Shown here piece by piece: positions 28,361 through 36,910 of a DNA stretch of 64,000 bases. The DNA is from RPQJ01 sp963823535 (GTDB lineage Bacteria > Pseudomonadota > Gammaproteobacteria > Steroidobacterales > Steroidobacteraceae), in assembly GCA_963823535.1 (NCBI GenBank), contig CAWGLZ010000003.1, positions 334,369-398,368 on the forward strand, given 5' to 3'. Position 1 is the stretch's first letter; each line of letters starts with the position of its first letter. The notes under the pieces are model-generated. The model worked only from the letters and a program-made list of their open reading frames with translations, was not told the origin of the DNA and searched no databases. A program made the position numbers and the translations under genes.

Positions 28361-29530
28361 TCAGGTGGACGCGTGCCGGGCGGCGTCGAGCGCCGTCTCG
28401 AGATCCCGCAGCAGGTCGGCCGTCTCCTCGATGCCCACCGAGAGCCGCACCAGCGTGTCGGAAATGCCCGCGCGCGTCCTGGCCGCGACGTCCATGGCCG
28501 CGTGCGTCATGCTCGCCGGGTGCGCCACGAGGCTCTCGACGCCGCCGAGGGACTCGGCGAGGGAGAAGAGCTCGAGGGCTCCGAGGAATGCCTGCACCGC
28601 GCTGACCGAGCCCTTCAGTTCCAGGCTCACCATCGCGCCGAAGCCGTGCTGCTGCGTGCGGGCGAGGTCGTGCCCCGGATGCGACTCGAGGCCCGGGTAG
28701 TAGACGCGCGCCACGGCCGGGTGCCTGACCAGCAGGCGCGCGATCTCGGCGGCATTCTCGCCGTGCGCACGCATGCGCGCATGCAGGGTGCGGATTCCGC
28801 GCAGCGTCAGGTAGCTGTCGAACGGCGCACCCGTGACTCCGATGCAATTGGCCCACCACGCCAGGCGCTCGTGCAGCTCCGCGGTCGCGGCGACGACGCA
28901 GCCGCCGACGACGTCGCTGTGTCCGTTGAGATACTTGGTCGTCGAGTGCACGACGACGTCCGCGCCGAGTTCGAGCGGTCGCTGCCACACCGGCGACAGG
29001 AAGGTGTTGTCGGCCACCACCAGCGCCCCGGCCTCGTGCGCGGCGCGCGCCACGCTCCGGACATCCACGATCCGCAGCAGCGGGTTGCTCGGTGTCTCGA
29101 TCCACACCAGCGCCGGGCTCGCGGCCAGGGCGTCCGCAAGCGCCGCGGGCTGCTGGAAATCGACGAACCGCACGTCGAGCGAACCGCGCTCGCGGAGCGC
29201 GTTGAAGAGACGGTAGGTGCCGCCGTAGCAGTCGTGGGGCACGACGGCGACCTGTTCCGGCCGGAAGAGCTGGGTCACGAGACCCACCGCGGCCATGCCC
29301 GAGGACGTGACCACGGCACCCGCCCCGCCTTCGAGTCCGGCCAGGGCACCGGCCAGCGCATCGCGCGTCGGGTTGCCCGAGCGCGAGTAGTCGTAGGCGC
29401 GCTTCTGGCCGTAGCCTGCGAACGAGAACGTGGAGGTGAGGTGGATCGGGGGAACGACCGCACCGAACTGCGTGTCGCTGTCGAGCGCGGCGCGCACCGC
29501 GAGGGTCTTGGCGGACAGGTCTTTGCTCAT
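28361..29530 (-). CDS. metB: Cystathionine gamma-synthase/O-succinylhomoserine sulfhydrylase family enzyme
   Basis: A 389-aa PLP enzyme of the Cys/Met metabolism family, with DYSRSGNPTRDALAGALAGLEGG (PLP-phosphate binding), the lysine motif HSTTKYLNGHSDVVGG, and the substrate loop GGVESLVAHPASMTH. It joins activated homoserine to cysteine (or sulfide) on the way to methionine. ATG 29530 follows the metX stop by only two bases, so it is coupled to metX and shares its SAM riboswitch. MetB and MetZ/MetY activities cannot be separated from sequence alone. Confidence 0.93.
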   Translation of the reverse strand: MSKDLSAKTLAVRAALDSDTQFGAVVPPIHLTSTFSFAGYGQKRAYDYSRSGNPTRDALAGALAGLEGGAGAVVTSSGMAAVGLVTQLFRPEQVAVVPHDCYGGTYRLFNALRERGSLDVRFVDFQQPAALADALAASPALVWIETPSNPLLRIVDVRSVARAAHEAGALVVADNTFLSPVWQRPLELGADVVVHSTTKYLNGHSDVVGGCVVAATAELHERLAWWANCIGVTGAPFDSYLTLRGIRTLHARMRAHGENAAEIARLLVRHPAVARVYYPGLESHPGHDLARTQQHGFGAMVSLELKGSVSAVQAFLGALELFSLAESLGGVESLVAHPASMTHAAMDVAARTRAGISDTLVRLSVGIEETADLLRDLETALDAARHAST

Positions 29531-29532
29531 TC

Positions 29533-30546
29533 TTAATCGAGCGACCGCGCGAGCACGTCGCGCAGCACCTCGGTCTCCTTCAGGAAAGCGTCGTGGCCAT
29601 AGATGGAACTGATCTCGACCAGGCCGCAGGTGCCGCCGTGCCGGTCGCGCAGTTCGCGCATGTCGGACAGCGGCACGAGCTGGTCCTCGGTGACGCCGAT
29701 CAGCGTCGTCGGCACCCGGATCTGCTCGGGCTCGACCCGGTGCAGGTCGATGGATTCCGAGAGGCAGACGAAGGCCTCCGGCCGATAGTGCGCGGCATAG
29801 CTCTCGCCGCGGGCGAAGAGGTAGGCCTCGACCGGGAAGCGAAAACCCTCCGCGGTCTCCTGCGGCGGCCCCGGGAAGCGCTCCTCGAACTCGCGCGCCG
29901 AGCGGTAGGTCGCCATCGCCAGTGCACGTGCGAGCACGAGCCCGCGCGGGCCTTCGCCGTGGCCCAGAGCGTAGCGGACGATGGCACGCTGCACGCTGCG
30001 CCAGGCCGTGGACATCGGATGCGTGCGGTGGGCGGCGCTCAGCACCACGGCGTGCCGCAAGCGTTCCGGATGCGCCTGCGCCAGCGCGAGCGTCACCATG
30101 CCGCCGTAGGACGCCCCCACGGCACCCTGGAGTCGGTCGATGCCCAGCGCATCGAGCAGCCGGACCAGGACGGTTGCCTGATCGAACGCGCTGATCGTGG
30201 GGAAAAGCCGTCCTTCCGCGGGACCGGACGTCCGGTGGCTGCCGCCGAGGAAGTCGATCCCCAGCACCCGATATCGATCCGTGTCGAGGGCACGACCCGG
30301 GCCAACCGCGTCCTGCCACCAGCCCGGTGCGGCTTCCTCGAGGCCGAAGACCTCGCGGCCGGCCGAAATGCCGCCCAGCGCCGCGACCACCGGTGCTCCC
30401 GTTGCGCCCGCGAGCCGGTAGGCCACCTCGACGCGTTCGAGTCGCCCGCCGAAGTGCAGTTCCAGCGCGTCCGGCAACGTGAGCACATCGTGCCGCCACT
30501 CGTAGGCGGCGGGCAGGCGTGCGTCGATCGGTCGATGCGCGGTCAT
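29533..30546 (-). CDS. metX: Homoserine O-acyltransferase (MetX-type alpha/beta hydrolase)
   Basis: A 337-aa enzyme that acylates homoserine to start methionine synthesis. It has the nucleophile elbow GASYGGMV, the FLGGSHRTSGPAEG oxyanion region and a C-terminal catalytic His in YGHDAFLKE. It is shorter than typical acetyltransferases, like the succinyl-transferring MetX proteins of Xanthomonadaceae, so succinyl-CoA is the likely donor (inference). The start is ATG at 30546; an in-frame GTG at 30564 is possible. It is the first gene of metX-metB. Confidence 0.92.
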   Translation of the reverse strand: MTAHRPIDARLPAAYEWRHDVLTLPDALELHFGGRLERVEVAYRLAGATGAPVVAALGGISAGREVFGLEEAAPGWWQDAVGPGRALDTDRYRVLGIDFLGGSHRTSGPAEGRLFPTISAFDQATVLVRLLDALGIDRLQGAVGASYGGMVTLALAQAHPERLRHAVVLSAAHRTHPMSTAWRSVQRAIVRYALGHGEGPRGLVLARALAMATYRSAREFEERFPGPPQETAEGFRFPVEAYLFARGESYAAHYRPEAFVCLSESIDLHRVEPEQIRVPTTLIGVTEDQLVPLSDMRELRDRHGGTCGLVEISSIYGHDAFLKETEVLRDVLARSLD

Positions 30547-30621
30547 TGGGACGACGGGCTCCACGAGCGGCCGGACTGCGGCAGCGGCAGGCTTCGAGAC
30601 TCCCGTGGAGCACGGCTCGTG

Positions 30622-30669
30622 GTTGCCGCAGCCAACACCCCCGGAAAACCGGGGCAGCCCTGCGGCAAC
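30622..30669 (-). promoter_or_regulatory. Expression-platform hairpin of the SAM riboswitch
   Basis: On the minus strand GTTGCCGCAG (30669-30660) pairs perfectly with CTGCGGCAAC (30631-30622), with an inner CCCCGG/CCGGGG helix. It abuts, and by one base shares, the 3' strand of the aptamer's P1 helix, so the two could compete. No U run follows, so this is not a standard intrinsic terminator. Confidence 0.6.
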
Positions 30670-30778
30670 TCATCTGTCGGCGGACCGGGTCCCCGTGGAG
30701 TTGGCACCTTTCCGGGCAGGTTGGGCCCGGCGGTTGCCCCGGCTTCAAAGGGCCATTCCCTCAGCCGGTCTCGATGAG
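30669..30778 (-). promoter_or_regulatory. SAM-I (S-box) riboswitch upstream of metX-metB
   Basis: Read on the minus strand, the segment matches the S-box core in order: CTCATCGAGA at the 5' end, GCTGAGGGAATGGCCC, TTTGAAGCCGGGGCAACC, then AAGGTGCCAACTCC. The P1 helix is visible as CTCATC (30778-30773) with GATGAG (30674-30669). It lies about 120 bases upstream of metX, the correct pathway for a SAM sensor. Excess S-adenosylmethionine should switch the metX-metB operon off. It was recognised by eye and not scored against a covariance model. Confidence 0.9.
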
Positions 30779-30848
30779 CGGCGGCAGTGTAGGTGGCGGC
30801 GGAGCACAGCGTCAAGGGAGCGCGGAAGGCCTTGTGTTCTCCAGCTGG

Positions 30849-30876
30849 TTGTTTTAACGTGCTATCACGCTATTAC
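30849..30876 (+). promoter_or_regulatory. Putative promoter and operator of the histidine operon
   Basis: A -35-like TTGTTT (30849-30854) and a -10-like TATTAC (30871-30876) are 16 bases apart. Between them sits a perfect palindrome, CGTG-CTAT-CACG (30858-30869). A repressor bound here would block RNA polymerase. The first gene downstream encodes a TrpR-family regulator, the natural candidate. Confidence 0.5.
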
Positions 30877-30891
30877 ATTGGAACTCCCCCC

Positions 30892-31200
30892 GTGAAGAGC
30901 CACCGCGGCATCTCCCCGCGCCAGGAAGCCGCCGCCGAACGGTCGCTCTTCCAGGCTGTCCTGACCCTGCGCACCGTCGAGGAGTGCCGGGACTTCTTCC
31001 GCGACCTGTGCACCCCCGCCGAGCTGCAGGCGCTGGCCGACCGCTGGGCCGTGGTGGGCCTCCTGCAGCGGGACATTCCCTACCGCGAGATCCACCGCCA
31101 GACGGGGGTGAGCGTGACGACCATCGGTCGCGTCGCCCGCTACCTGGCCGACGGCAACGGCGGCTATGCGCTCGCCGTGCGCCGCCTGCAGGAGCGCTGA
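30892..31200 (+). CDS. TrpR-like (YerC/YecD family) transcriptional regulator
   Basis: A 102-aa all-helical protein of the Trp-repressor fold, with LCTPAELQALADRWAVVGLL and the helix-turn-helix IPYREIHRQTGVSVTTIGRVARYL. Homologues are often encoded at the head of histidine operons. Start GTG 30892 is the only usual start codon before the conserved region; no strong ribosome site precedes it. hisG begins two bases after its stop. It is likely a local, self-controlling repressor of the his genes that senses histidine or a related ligand. Its effector cannot be read from the sequence. Confidence 0.85.
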   Translation: MKSHRGISPRQEAAAERSLFQAVLTLRTVEECRDFFRDLCTPAELQALADRWAVVGLLQRDIPYREIHRQTGVSVTTIGRVARYLADGNGGYALAVRRLQER

Positions 31201-31201
31201 G

Positions 31202-32101
31202 ATGGAGCGCAAGCAACGCCTGCGCATCGCCATCCAGAAGTCCGGGCGGCTCACCGACCACTCCCTCGACCTGCTGGCGCGCTGCGGCCTCAAGTACAGC
31301 CGCGGCAAGGACCAGCTCATGTGCTACGGGGAGAACATGCCGCTCGACGTGCTCTTCGTGCGCGACGACGACATCCCGGACCTCGTCCAGGAAGACGTCT
31401 GCGACCTGGGGCTGGTCGGTCTCAACGTCATCGAGGAAAAGCGCCTCGCCATGGCGGCCCGCGGCAGCCAGGCGCGCTTCGAGATGATCCAGCGACTGGA
31501 CTTCGGCCGCTGCCGCCTGTCGCTCGCCGTGCCCGACGAGTTCGCATACTCGGGCCTCGACAGCCTTGCCGACCGACGCATCGCCACGACCTATCCCAAC
31601 GTCCTGGCACGGTTCCTGCGCGAGAACTCGATCCGTGCCGAGATCGTCACCCTGTCCGGCGCCGTGGAGATCGCGCCGCGACTCGGGCGCGCCGACCTGA
31701 TCTGCGACCTCGTCTCCACCGGGTCGACCTTGAGCGCGAACCACCTGCGCGAGGTCGCCACCGTGCTGCAGAGCGAGGCCGCCCTCATCCGCACGCCGGT
31801 GCCGCTGCCCGACGAGAAGGCCGACTGGGTGCGACGGCTGCTGCTGCGCATCGACGGCGTGCAGCAGGTGCGCGAGAGCAAGTACATCATGCTGCACGCG
31901 CCGCGCTCCGCCCTGGCGCAGATCAAGCAGCTGCTGCCCGGCAGCGAGTCGCCCACGGTCATCCCGCTCGACGGCGCCGGCGACAAGGTGGCCGTGCACG
32001 CCGTGTGCCGCGAGACCGTCTTCTGGGAGACGCTGGAGAGCCTGAAGGCGGCCGGTGCGAGTGCGGTGCTGGTGCTGCCGGTCGAGAAGATGCTGCCATG
32101 A
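31202..32101 (+). CDS. hisG: ATP phosphoribosyltransferase, long form
   Basis: A 299-aa enzyme that joins ATP and PRPP in the first step of histidine synthesis. The PRPP-binding segment DLICDLVSTGSTLSANHL lies near residue 175. The last 85 residues form the regulatory HisG_C domain for histidine feedback, so no HisZ partner is needed. Its last four bases overlap hisD (ATGA). Confidence 0.97.
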   Translation: MERKQRLRIAIQKSGRLTDHSLDLLARCGLKYSRGKDQLMCYGENMPLDVLFVRDDDIPDLVQEDVCDLGLVGLNVIEEKRLAMAARGSQARFEMIQRLDFGRCRLSLAVPDEFAYSGLDSLADRRIATTYPNVLARFLRENSIRAEIVTLSGAVEIAPRLGRADLICDLVSTGSTLSANHLREVATVLQSEAALIRTPVPLPDEKADWVRRLLLRIDGVQQVRESKYIMLHAPRSALAQIKQLLPGSESPTVIPLDGAGDKVAVHAVCRETVFWETLESLKAAGASAVLVLPVEKMLP

Positions 32102-33423
32102 CCGCGCCGCTCGAGATCCTGGACTGGACGCGGCTCGACGATGCCGGTCGCGACGCGATCCTGAGGCGTCCTGCACAGCGTGCGGCCGCGGAACTGCTCG
32201 AGAAGACCGGCCGCATCGTCGAGGATGTGCGTCGCCGCGGCGACGAGGCCCTGCGCGAGTACACCGAACGCTTCGATCGGGTGCGACTCGCCACCTTCGC
32301 CGTCAACGCTCCTGAGTTCGACGCGGCCGAGGCGGCGCTCTCGGAAGACCAGCACGCGGCCCTGCGCCGGGCGATCGGCACGGTCACCACGTTTCACGAG
32401 GCGCAACAGGCGGCCCCGCTGCGCATCGAAACCTCCCCCGGCGTGGTCTGCGAACGCATCACCGTGCCGCTCGACGCCGTCGGGCTCTACGTTCCGGCCG
32501 GCACCGCCCCCCTGCCCTCCACGGCGATCATGCTCGCCGTCCCGGCGCGGATCGCGGGCTGTCCGTTGCGGGTCCTGTGCACGCCGCCGCGCCCCGACGG
32601 TTCGGCAGACCCGGCGGTCCTGGTGGCCGCGCGGCTGTGCGGCATCGAGCGCGTCTTCAAGATCGGCGGCGCGCAGGCCGTGGCGGCCATGGCCTACGGT
32701 ACGGCCAGCGTACCCAAGGTCGACAAGATCTTCGGTCCCGGCAACGCCTGGGTGACGGCGGCGAAGCAGGTCGTCGCCGCCGATGCCGACGGCGCGGCCC
32801 TGGACATGCCGGCCGGTCCGTCCGAGGTGCTGGTGATCGCCGACGGGTCCGCGCGCCCGGCGTTCGTCGCGGCCGACCTGCTCGCCCAGGCGGAGCACAG
32901 CGAGGACGCGCAGGTCGTGCTGGTGACGACGTCGCGTGCCATGGCCGAGGCGTGCGTGGCCGAGGTCGCCCGGCAGATGGCCGTGCTGCCGCGCCGCGCC
33001 ATCACCGCGCGATCGATCGCCGAGAGCCGCGTGCTGCTGGTCCCCGATCTCGAGACCGCCCTCGAGGTGAGCAACCGCTATGCGCCCGAACACCTGATCC
33101 TGCAGGTCGACGATCCCCGTGCGTGGCTCGGCCGCGTGCGCAACGCAGGCTCGGTGTTCCTCGGTGCGTGGACGCCGGAGACCATGGGTGACTACTGCAG
33201 CGGCACCAATCACGTGCTGCCCACCTACGGGCACGCCCGCGCCTACAGCGGACTGGGCGTCGCCGACTTCCAGAAGCGCATCACCGTCCAGGAAGTCACG
33301 CCCGCGGGCCTGGCCGATCTCGGGCGGACGGCCCGCACGCTCGCGCGCCTCGAGTCGCTCGACGCGCATGCAAACGCCGTGACGGTGCGGCTCGACGTCA
33401 TCGAGCGGGAGTCGCTCGCATGA
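32098..33423 (+). CDS. hisD: Histidinol dehydrogenase
   Basis: A 441-aa zinc enzyme for the last two oxidations to histidine. It has the conserved GLYVPAGTAPLPST, KVDKIFGPGNAWV, DMPAGPSEVLVIAD, AEHSEDAQ and GTNHVLPTYGHA segments (the last with zinc and catalytic residues). ATG 32098 overlaps the hisG stop, and its own stop overlaps the hisC start. Confidence 0.98.
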   Translation: MTAPLEILDWTRLDDAGRDAILRRPAQRAAAELLEKTGRIVEDVRRRGDEALREYTERFDRVRLATFAVNAPEFDAAEAALSEDQHAALRRAIGTVTTFHEAQQAAPLRIETSPGVVCERITVPLDAVGLYVPAGTAPLPSTAIMLAVPARIAGCPLRVLCTPPRPDGSADPAVLVAARLCGIERVFKIGGAQAVAAMAYGTASVPKVDKIFGPGNAWVTAAKQVVAADADGAALDMPAGPSEVLVIADGSARPAFVAADLLAQAEHSEDAQVVLVTTSRAMAEACVAEVARQMAVLPRRAITARSIAESRVLLVPDLETALEVSNRYAPEHLILQVDDPRAWLGRVRNAGSVFLGAWTPETMGDYCSGTNHVLPTYGHARAYSGLGVADFQKRITVQEVTPAGLADLGRTARTLARLESLDAHANAVTVRLDVIERESLA

Positions 33424-34475
33424 GCTCGGTGCTCGACCTCGCCCGGCCGGACATCCTGCAGCTGCAACCCTATGCGCACGCGGCCTGGGACCCGTCGCTC
33501 GAGCGCCTGCACGCCAACGAGATGCCCTGGCGCGCCCAGGGGGACAACTCGGCGGCCGGCCTCAATCGCTACCCCGAGCCGCAGCCTCATGATCTGGTCG
33601 AGCGCATGGCGAGTCTGTACGACGTGCCGCTCGCCCGCGTGCTGGTCGGTCGCGGCAGTGACGAGGCCATCGATCTGCTGGTGAGGGCGTTCTGCCGCGC
33701 CGGACTCGACGGCGTCGTGATCACGCCGCCGACCTTCGGCTTCTACAAGGTCGCGGCGCGCATCCAGGGGGCGGACGTGCACGAGGTCCCCCTGCTCCGC
33801 CCCGGGTTCGCGCTGGACGTCCCCGCCGTGATCGAGGCCGGCCGCCGCGCGAAGATCGTCTTCCTGTGCTCGCCCAACAACCCGACCGGCAACCTCATCG
33901 ACGAGTCGGCGATGCTCGACGTCTGTCGCGAACTCGCGACCGAGGCCCTCGTCTGCGTGGACGAGGCCTACCTCGAGTTCTCGGGAAACCCGAGCCTGGC
34001 ATCGCGCCTCGACGAATACCCGAATCTCGTCGTGCTGCGCACGCTCTCGAAGGCGTATGCGCTCGCGGGAGCGCGGCTTGGGACGCTGATCGCGCGCGAG
34101 GAGATCGTCGAACTCCTGAAGCGCATCATTCCGCCCTACGCGATTCCGGCGTCGACCGTCGAGGCGGTGCTGGCGCTCACCGAGGCGCCGCAGCGGGCCA
34201 TGGCCGGCGCACGCATCGCCACGCTGCTCGCCGAGCGCGACCGCATGGCCGAGCGGCTCGCGCGGATGCGGGTGGTCGCGCAGGTGTTTCCATCGGCCGC
34301 CAACTTCCTGCTGGTCGAGTGTCGCGACGCCCGGGCGGTGCTCGAGGCGGGCAAGTCGGTGGGACTGCTGGTCCGCGACTTCAGCTCGGCGCCGGGCCTG
34401 GCGAACTGCCTGCGTATCTCGGTGGGGACGCCCGAGCAGAACGAGCGGCTGATGGCCGCGCTGGAGCGACTATGA
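33420..34475 (+). CDS. hisC: Histidinol-phosphate aminotransferase
   Basis: A 351-aa class I/II PLP transaminase. The N-terminal substrate segment reads LHANEMPW where LxxNExP is usual. SPNNPTGNLI, DEAYLEFSG and the PLP-lysine motif RTLSKAYALAGARLG follow. It is coupled to hisD and hisB by four-base overlaps. Confidence 0.97.
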   Translation: MSSVLDLARPDILQLQPYAHAAWDPSLERLHANEMPWRAQGDNSAAGLNRYPEPQPHDLVERMASLYDVPLARVLVGRGSDEAIDLLVRAFCRAGLDGVVITPPTFGFYKVAARIQGADVHEVPLLRPGFALDVPAVIEAGRRAKIVFLCSPNNPTGNLIDESAMLDVCRELATEALVCVDEAYLEFSGNPSLASRLDEYPNLVVLRTLSKAYALAGARLGTLIAREEIVELLKRIIPPYAIPASTVEAVLALTEAPQRAMAGARIATLLAERDRMAERLARMRVVAQVFPSAANFLLVECRDARAVLEAGKSVGLLVRDFSSAPGLANCLRISVGTPEQNERLMAALERL

Positions 34476-35548
34476 GCGGCGAGCGAATCCTGTTCATCGA
34501 CCGGGACGGGACGATCATCGAGGAGCCACCGGACGAGCAGGTCGACAGCCTGCAGAAGCTGCGCCTGCTGCCCGGGGTCATTCCCGCCCTGCTCGACCTG
34601 CAACGGGCGGGTTACCGGCTGGTCCTCGTCAGCAACCAGGACGGCCTTGGCACCTCGTCCTTCCCGGAGGACGCCTTCCGCGAGCCGCAGGACTTCCTGC
34701 GCGGAATCCTGGCGTCCCAGGGCATCGAGTTCGCGGCCGAGTTCTTCTGCCCGCACGTCCCGGCCGACGATTGCGACTGCCGCAAGCCGCGTACCGGCCT
34801 GCTCACCGAATTCCTGGCGTCGCGGGCCCTGGACACCGCACACAGTTACGTCATCGGCGACCGCGACACCGACATGCAGCTCGCGGACAACCTCGGGCTG
34901 CCGGGCCTGCGGGTGCGCGCGCAGGGCACGGCGGACGAGACCTGGCCCGCGATTGCCGAACGACTGTGCCGCCTCAACCGCACGGCGCGGGTACAACGGC
35001 AGACCCGCGAGACCGACATCGAGGTCGCCGTGTACCTCGACCGCACCACGCCGGTCGCCATCGAGACCGGCATCGGCTTCTTCGACCATATGCTCGAGCA
35101 GGTCGCGAAGCACGGGGAATTCGCACTCGAACTGCGCTGCCGCGGCGACCTGCAGGTGGACGAGCACCACACCGTCGAGGACTGCGCCCTCGCCCTCGGC
35201 CAGGCGCTGCGCGAGGCGCTCGGCGACAAGCGGGGCATCGGCCGCTACGGCTTCGTGCTGCCCATGGACGAGGCGCTCGCGCAGGTGGCGATCGACCTCT
35301 CGGGACGTTCCTATTCGGTGTTCACCGGCCATTTCAGCCGCGACGCCGTCGGCGGACTGCCGACCGAGCTCGTCCCGCACTTCTTCCGCTCCGTCGCCGA
35401 CAGCCTCGGCGCCGCGATCCACATCGAGGTCAAGGGCGAGAACACGCACCACATGGTGGAGGCCTGCTTCAAGGGACTGGGTCGCGCGCTGCGTCGCGCC
35501 ATCCGCGTGCGGGGCACGGAGCTGCCGAGCAGCAAGGGCGTGCTGTGA
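34472..35548 (+). CDS. hisB: Bifunctional histidinol-phosphatase / imidazoleglycerol-phosphate dehydratase
   Basis: A 358-aa fusion. The first 165 residues are a HAD phosphatase (FIDRDGT with Asp10 and Asp12; zinc-binding CPHVPADDCDCRKP). The rest is the dehydratase with FFDHMLEQVAKHG, DEHHTVEDCA and HHMVEACFKGLGRAL, the manganese-binding histidine clusters. This fusion is typical of gammaproteobacteria. ATG 34472 overlaps hisC. Confidence 0.97.
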   Translation: MSGERILFIDRDGTIIEEPPDEQVDSLQKLRLLPGVIPALLDLQRAGYRLVLVSNQDGLGTSSFPEDAFREPQDFLRGILASQGIEFAAEFFCPHVPADDCDCRKPRTGLLTEFLASRALDTAHSYVIGDRDTDMQLADNLGLPGLRVRAQGTADETWPAIAERLCRLNRTARVQRQTRETDIEVAVYLDRTTPVAIETGIGFFDHMLEQVAKHGEFALELRCRGDLQVDEHHTVEDCALALGQALREALGDKRGIGRYGFVLPMDEALAQVAIDLSGRSYSVFTGHFSRDAVGGLPTELVPHFFRSVADSLGAAIHIEVKGENTHHMVEACFKGLGRALRRAIRVRGTELPSSKGVL

Positions 35549-35558
35549 GATCTTGCGC

Positions 35559-36167
35559 GTGAACGACGTCGCGATCATCGACAACGGCGGCGCCAACATC
35601 GCCTCGCTGCGCTTTGCGCTCGAGCGCCTCGGCGCGAGCTCGCAGCTGACGGCCGATCCCGCCGCCCTGCGTGCGGCCCGTCGCGTCATCCTGCCGGGCG
35701 TCGGGGCGGCGGGCGACGCCATGTCGCGCCTGCGCGCGCTGGGACTCGTCGAGCTGATCCCGCAGCTCGAGCAGCCGGTGCTCGGCATCTGCCTCGGCAT
35801 GCAACTGCTGTTTGCGAGCAGCGAGGAAGGCGGCGACGCCGACGATACCGAGTGCCTGGGGATCATCGCGGAACGCGTGGCCCGCTTCCGCAACCGGCCG
35901 GACCATCCGGTCCCGCACATGGGTTGGAACCAGCTCCGCATCGTGAGCGACGGACCACTGACACGCGGACTCGGCGACGGCGAATACGTCTACTTCGTGC
36001 ACAGCTACGCCGCGCCCACCGGGCCCTGGACCCTGGCCGCAACGGACTACGGCCAGGAGTTCTCGGCGGCAGTGCAGCGCGGCAATTTCTACGGCGTGCA
36101 GTTCCATCCCGAGCGCTCGGCCAGCGCAGGCAGCCGGCTGCTGGCCAACTTCCTGGAGCTGGCCTGA
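35559..36167 (+). CDS. hisH: Imidazole glycerol phosphate synthase glutaminase subunit
   Basis: A 202-aa class I glutamine amidotransferase that feeds ammonia to HisF. It has the nucleophile motif GICLGMQLLF, and His-Glu in VQFHPERS. The start is taken as GTG 35559, giving the usual NDVAIIDNGGANIASL; a TTG at 35553 is possible. It lies ten bases after hisB, and its stop overlaps the hisA start (TGATG). Confidence 0.95.
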   Translation: MNDVAIIDNGGANIASLRFALERLGASSQLTADPAALRAARRVILPGVGAAGDAMSRLRALGLVELIPQLEQPVLGICLGMQLLFASSEEGGDADDTECLGIIAERVARFRNRPDHPVPHMGWNQLRIVSDGPLTRGLGDGEYVYFVHSYAAPTGPWTLAATDYGQEFSAAVQRGNFYGVQFHPERSASAGSRLLANFLELA

Positions 36168-36910
36168 TGCTCCTCGTCCCCGCCATCGACCTGCGCGGCG
36201 GTCGCTGCGTCCGCCTGCTGCAGGGCCGCTTCGACGCCGAGACCGTCTACGCCACGGATCCGGCCGAGGTGCTCGATCGCTATCTCGCCTACGGGGCGCG
36301 TCTCATCCACGTCGTGGACCTCGACGGCGCGCGCGACGGCGCGCAGGGCAATCGGTCGGCGATCGAGCGCCTGCTCGCCGCGGCGCCCGGGGTGAGCCTC
36401 CAGGTGGGCGGCGGCGTCCGTGAGCGTGGCATCGCCGACGCTCTGCTGGCGCTCGGCGTGGCCCGTGTCGTCGTCGGGAGCGTCGCGGTCACCCAGCCGC
36501 TCGAGGTCGAGCGCTGGCTGCGCGAACTGGGACCGGACAAGGTCGTGCTGGCCTTCGACGTCCGTCTCGACGAGGACGGCACGCCGCGGCTCGCGACGCA
36601 CGGCTGGGAGCGACAGACCGGGACCAGCCTCTGGGAAATGGTCGAACGCTACTCCGCGCACGGCCTGCGGCACGTGCTCTGCACCGACGTGGCGCGCGAC
36701 GGGGCCCTCAGCGGACCGAACCTCGAACTGTACCGGGAGGCCGTGCACCGGTTCCCCGGCATCGACTGGCAGGCCTCCGGCGGCGTGAGCGAGGCCCGGG
36801 ACCTGCACGCACTCGCCGCCACGGGCGTCGCCGCGGTCATCAGCGGACGCGCGCTGCTCGAAGGACGTCTCAAACCCGAGGAGCTCGAGCCATTCTTGCC
36901 CGCCGCATAA
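36167..36910 (+). CDS. hisA: ProFAR isomerase
   Basis: A 247-aa half-barrel enzyme of the HisA/HisF family, with VPAIDLRGGRCVRLLQG (catalytic Asp8), VGGGVRERG, and the second-half ARDGALSGPN and ASGGVSE phosphate-binding loops. Its last 19 bases overlap the proposed hisF start. Confidence 0.97.
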   Translation: MLLVPAIDLRGGRCVRLLQGRFDAETVYATDPAEVLDRYLAYGARLIHVVDLDGARDGAQGNRSAIERLLAAAPGVSLQVGGGVRERGIADALLALGVARVVVGSVAVTQPLEVERWLRELGPDKVVLAFDVRLDEDGTPRLATHGWERQTGTSLWEMVERYSAHGLRHVLCTDVARDGALSGPNLELYREAVHRFPGIDWQASGGVSEARDLHALAATGVAAVISGRALLEGRLKPEELEPFLPAA

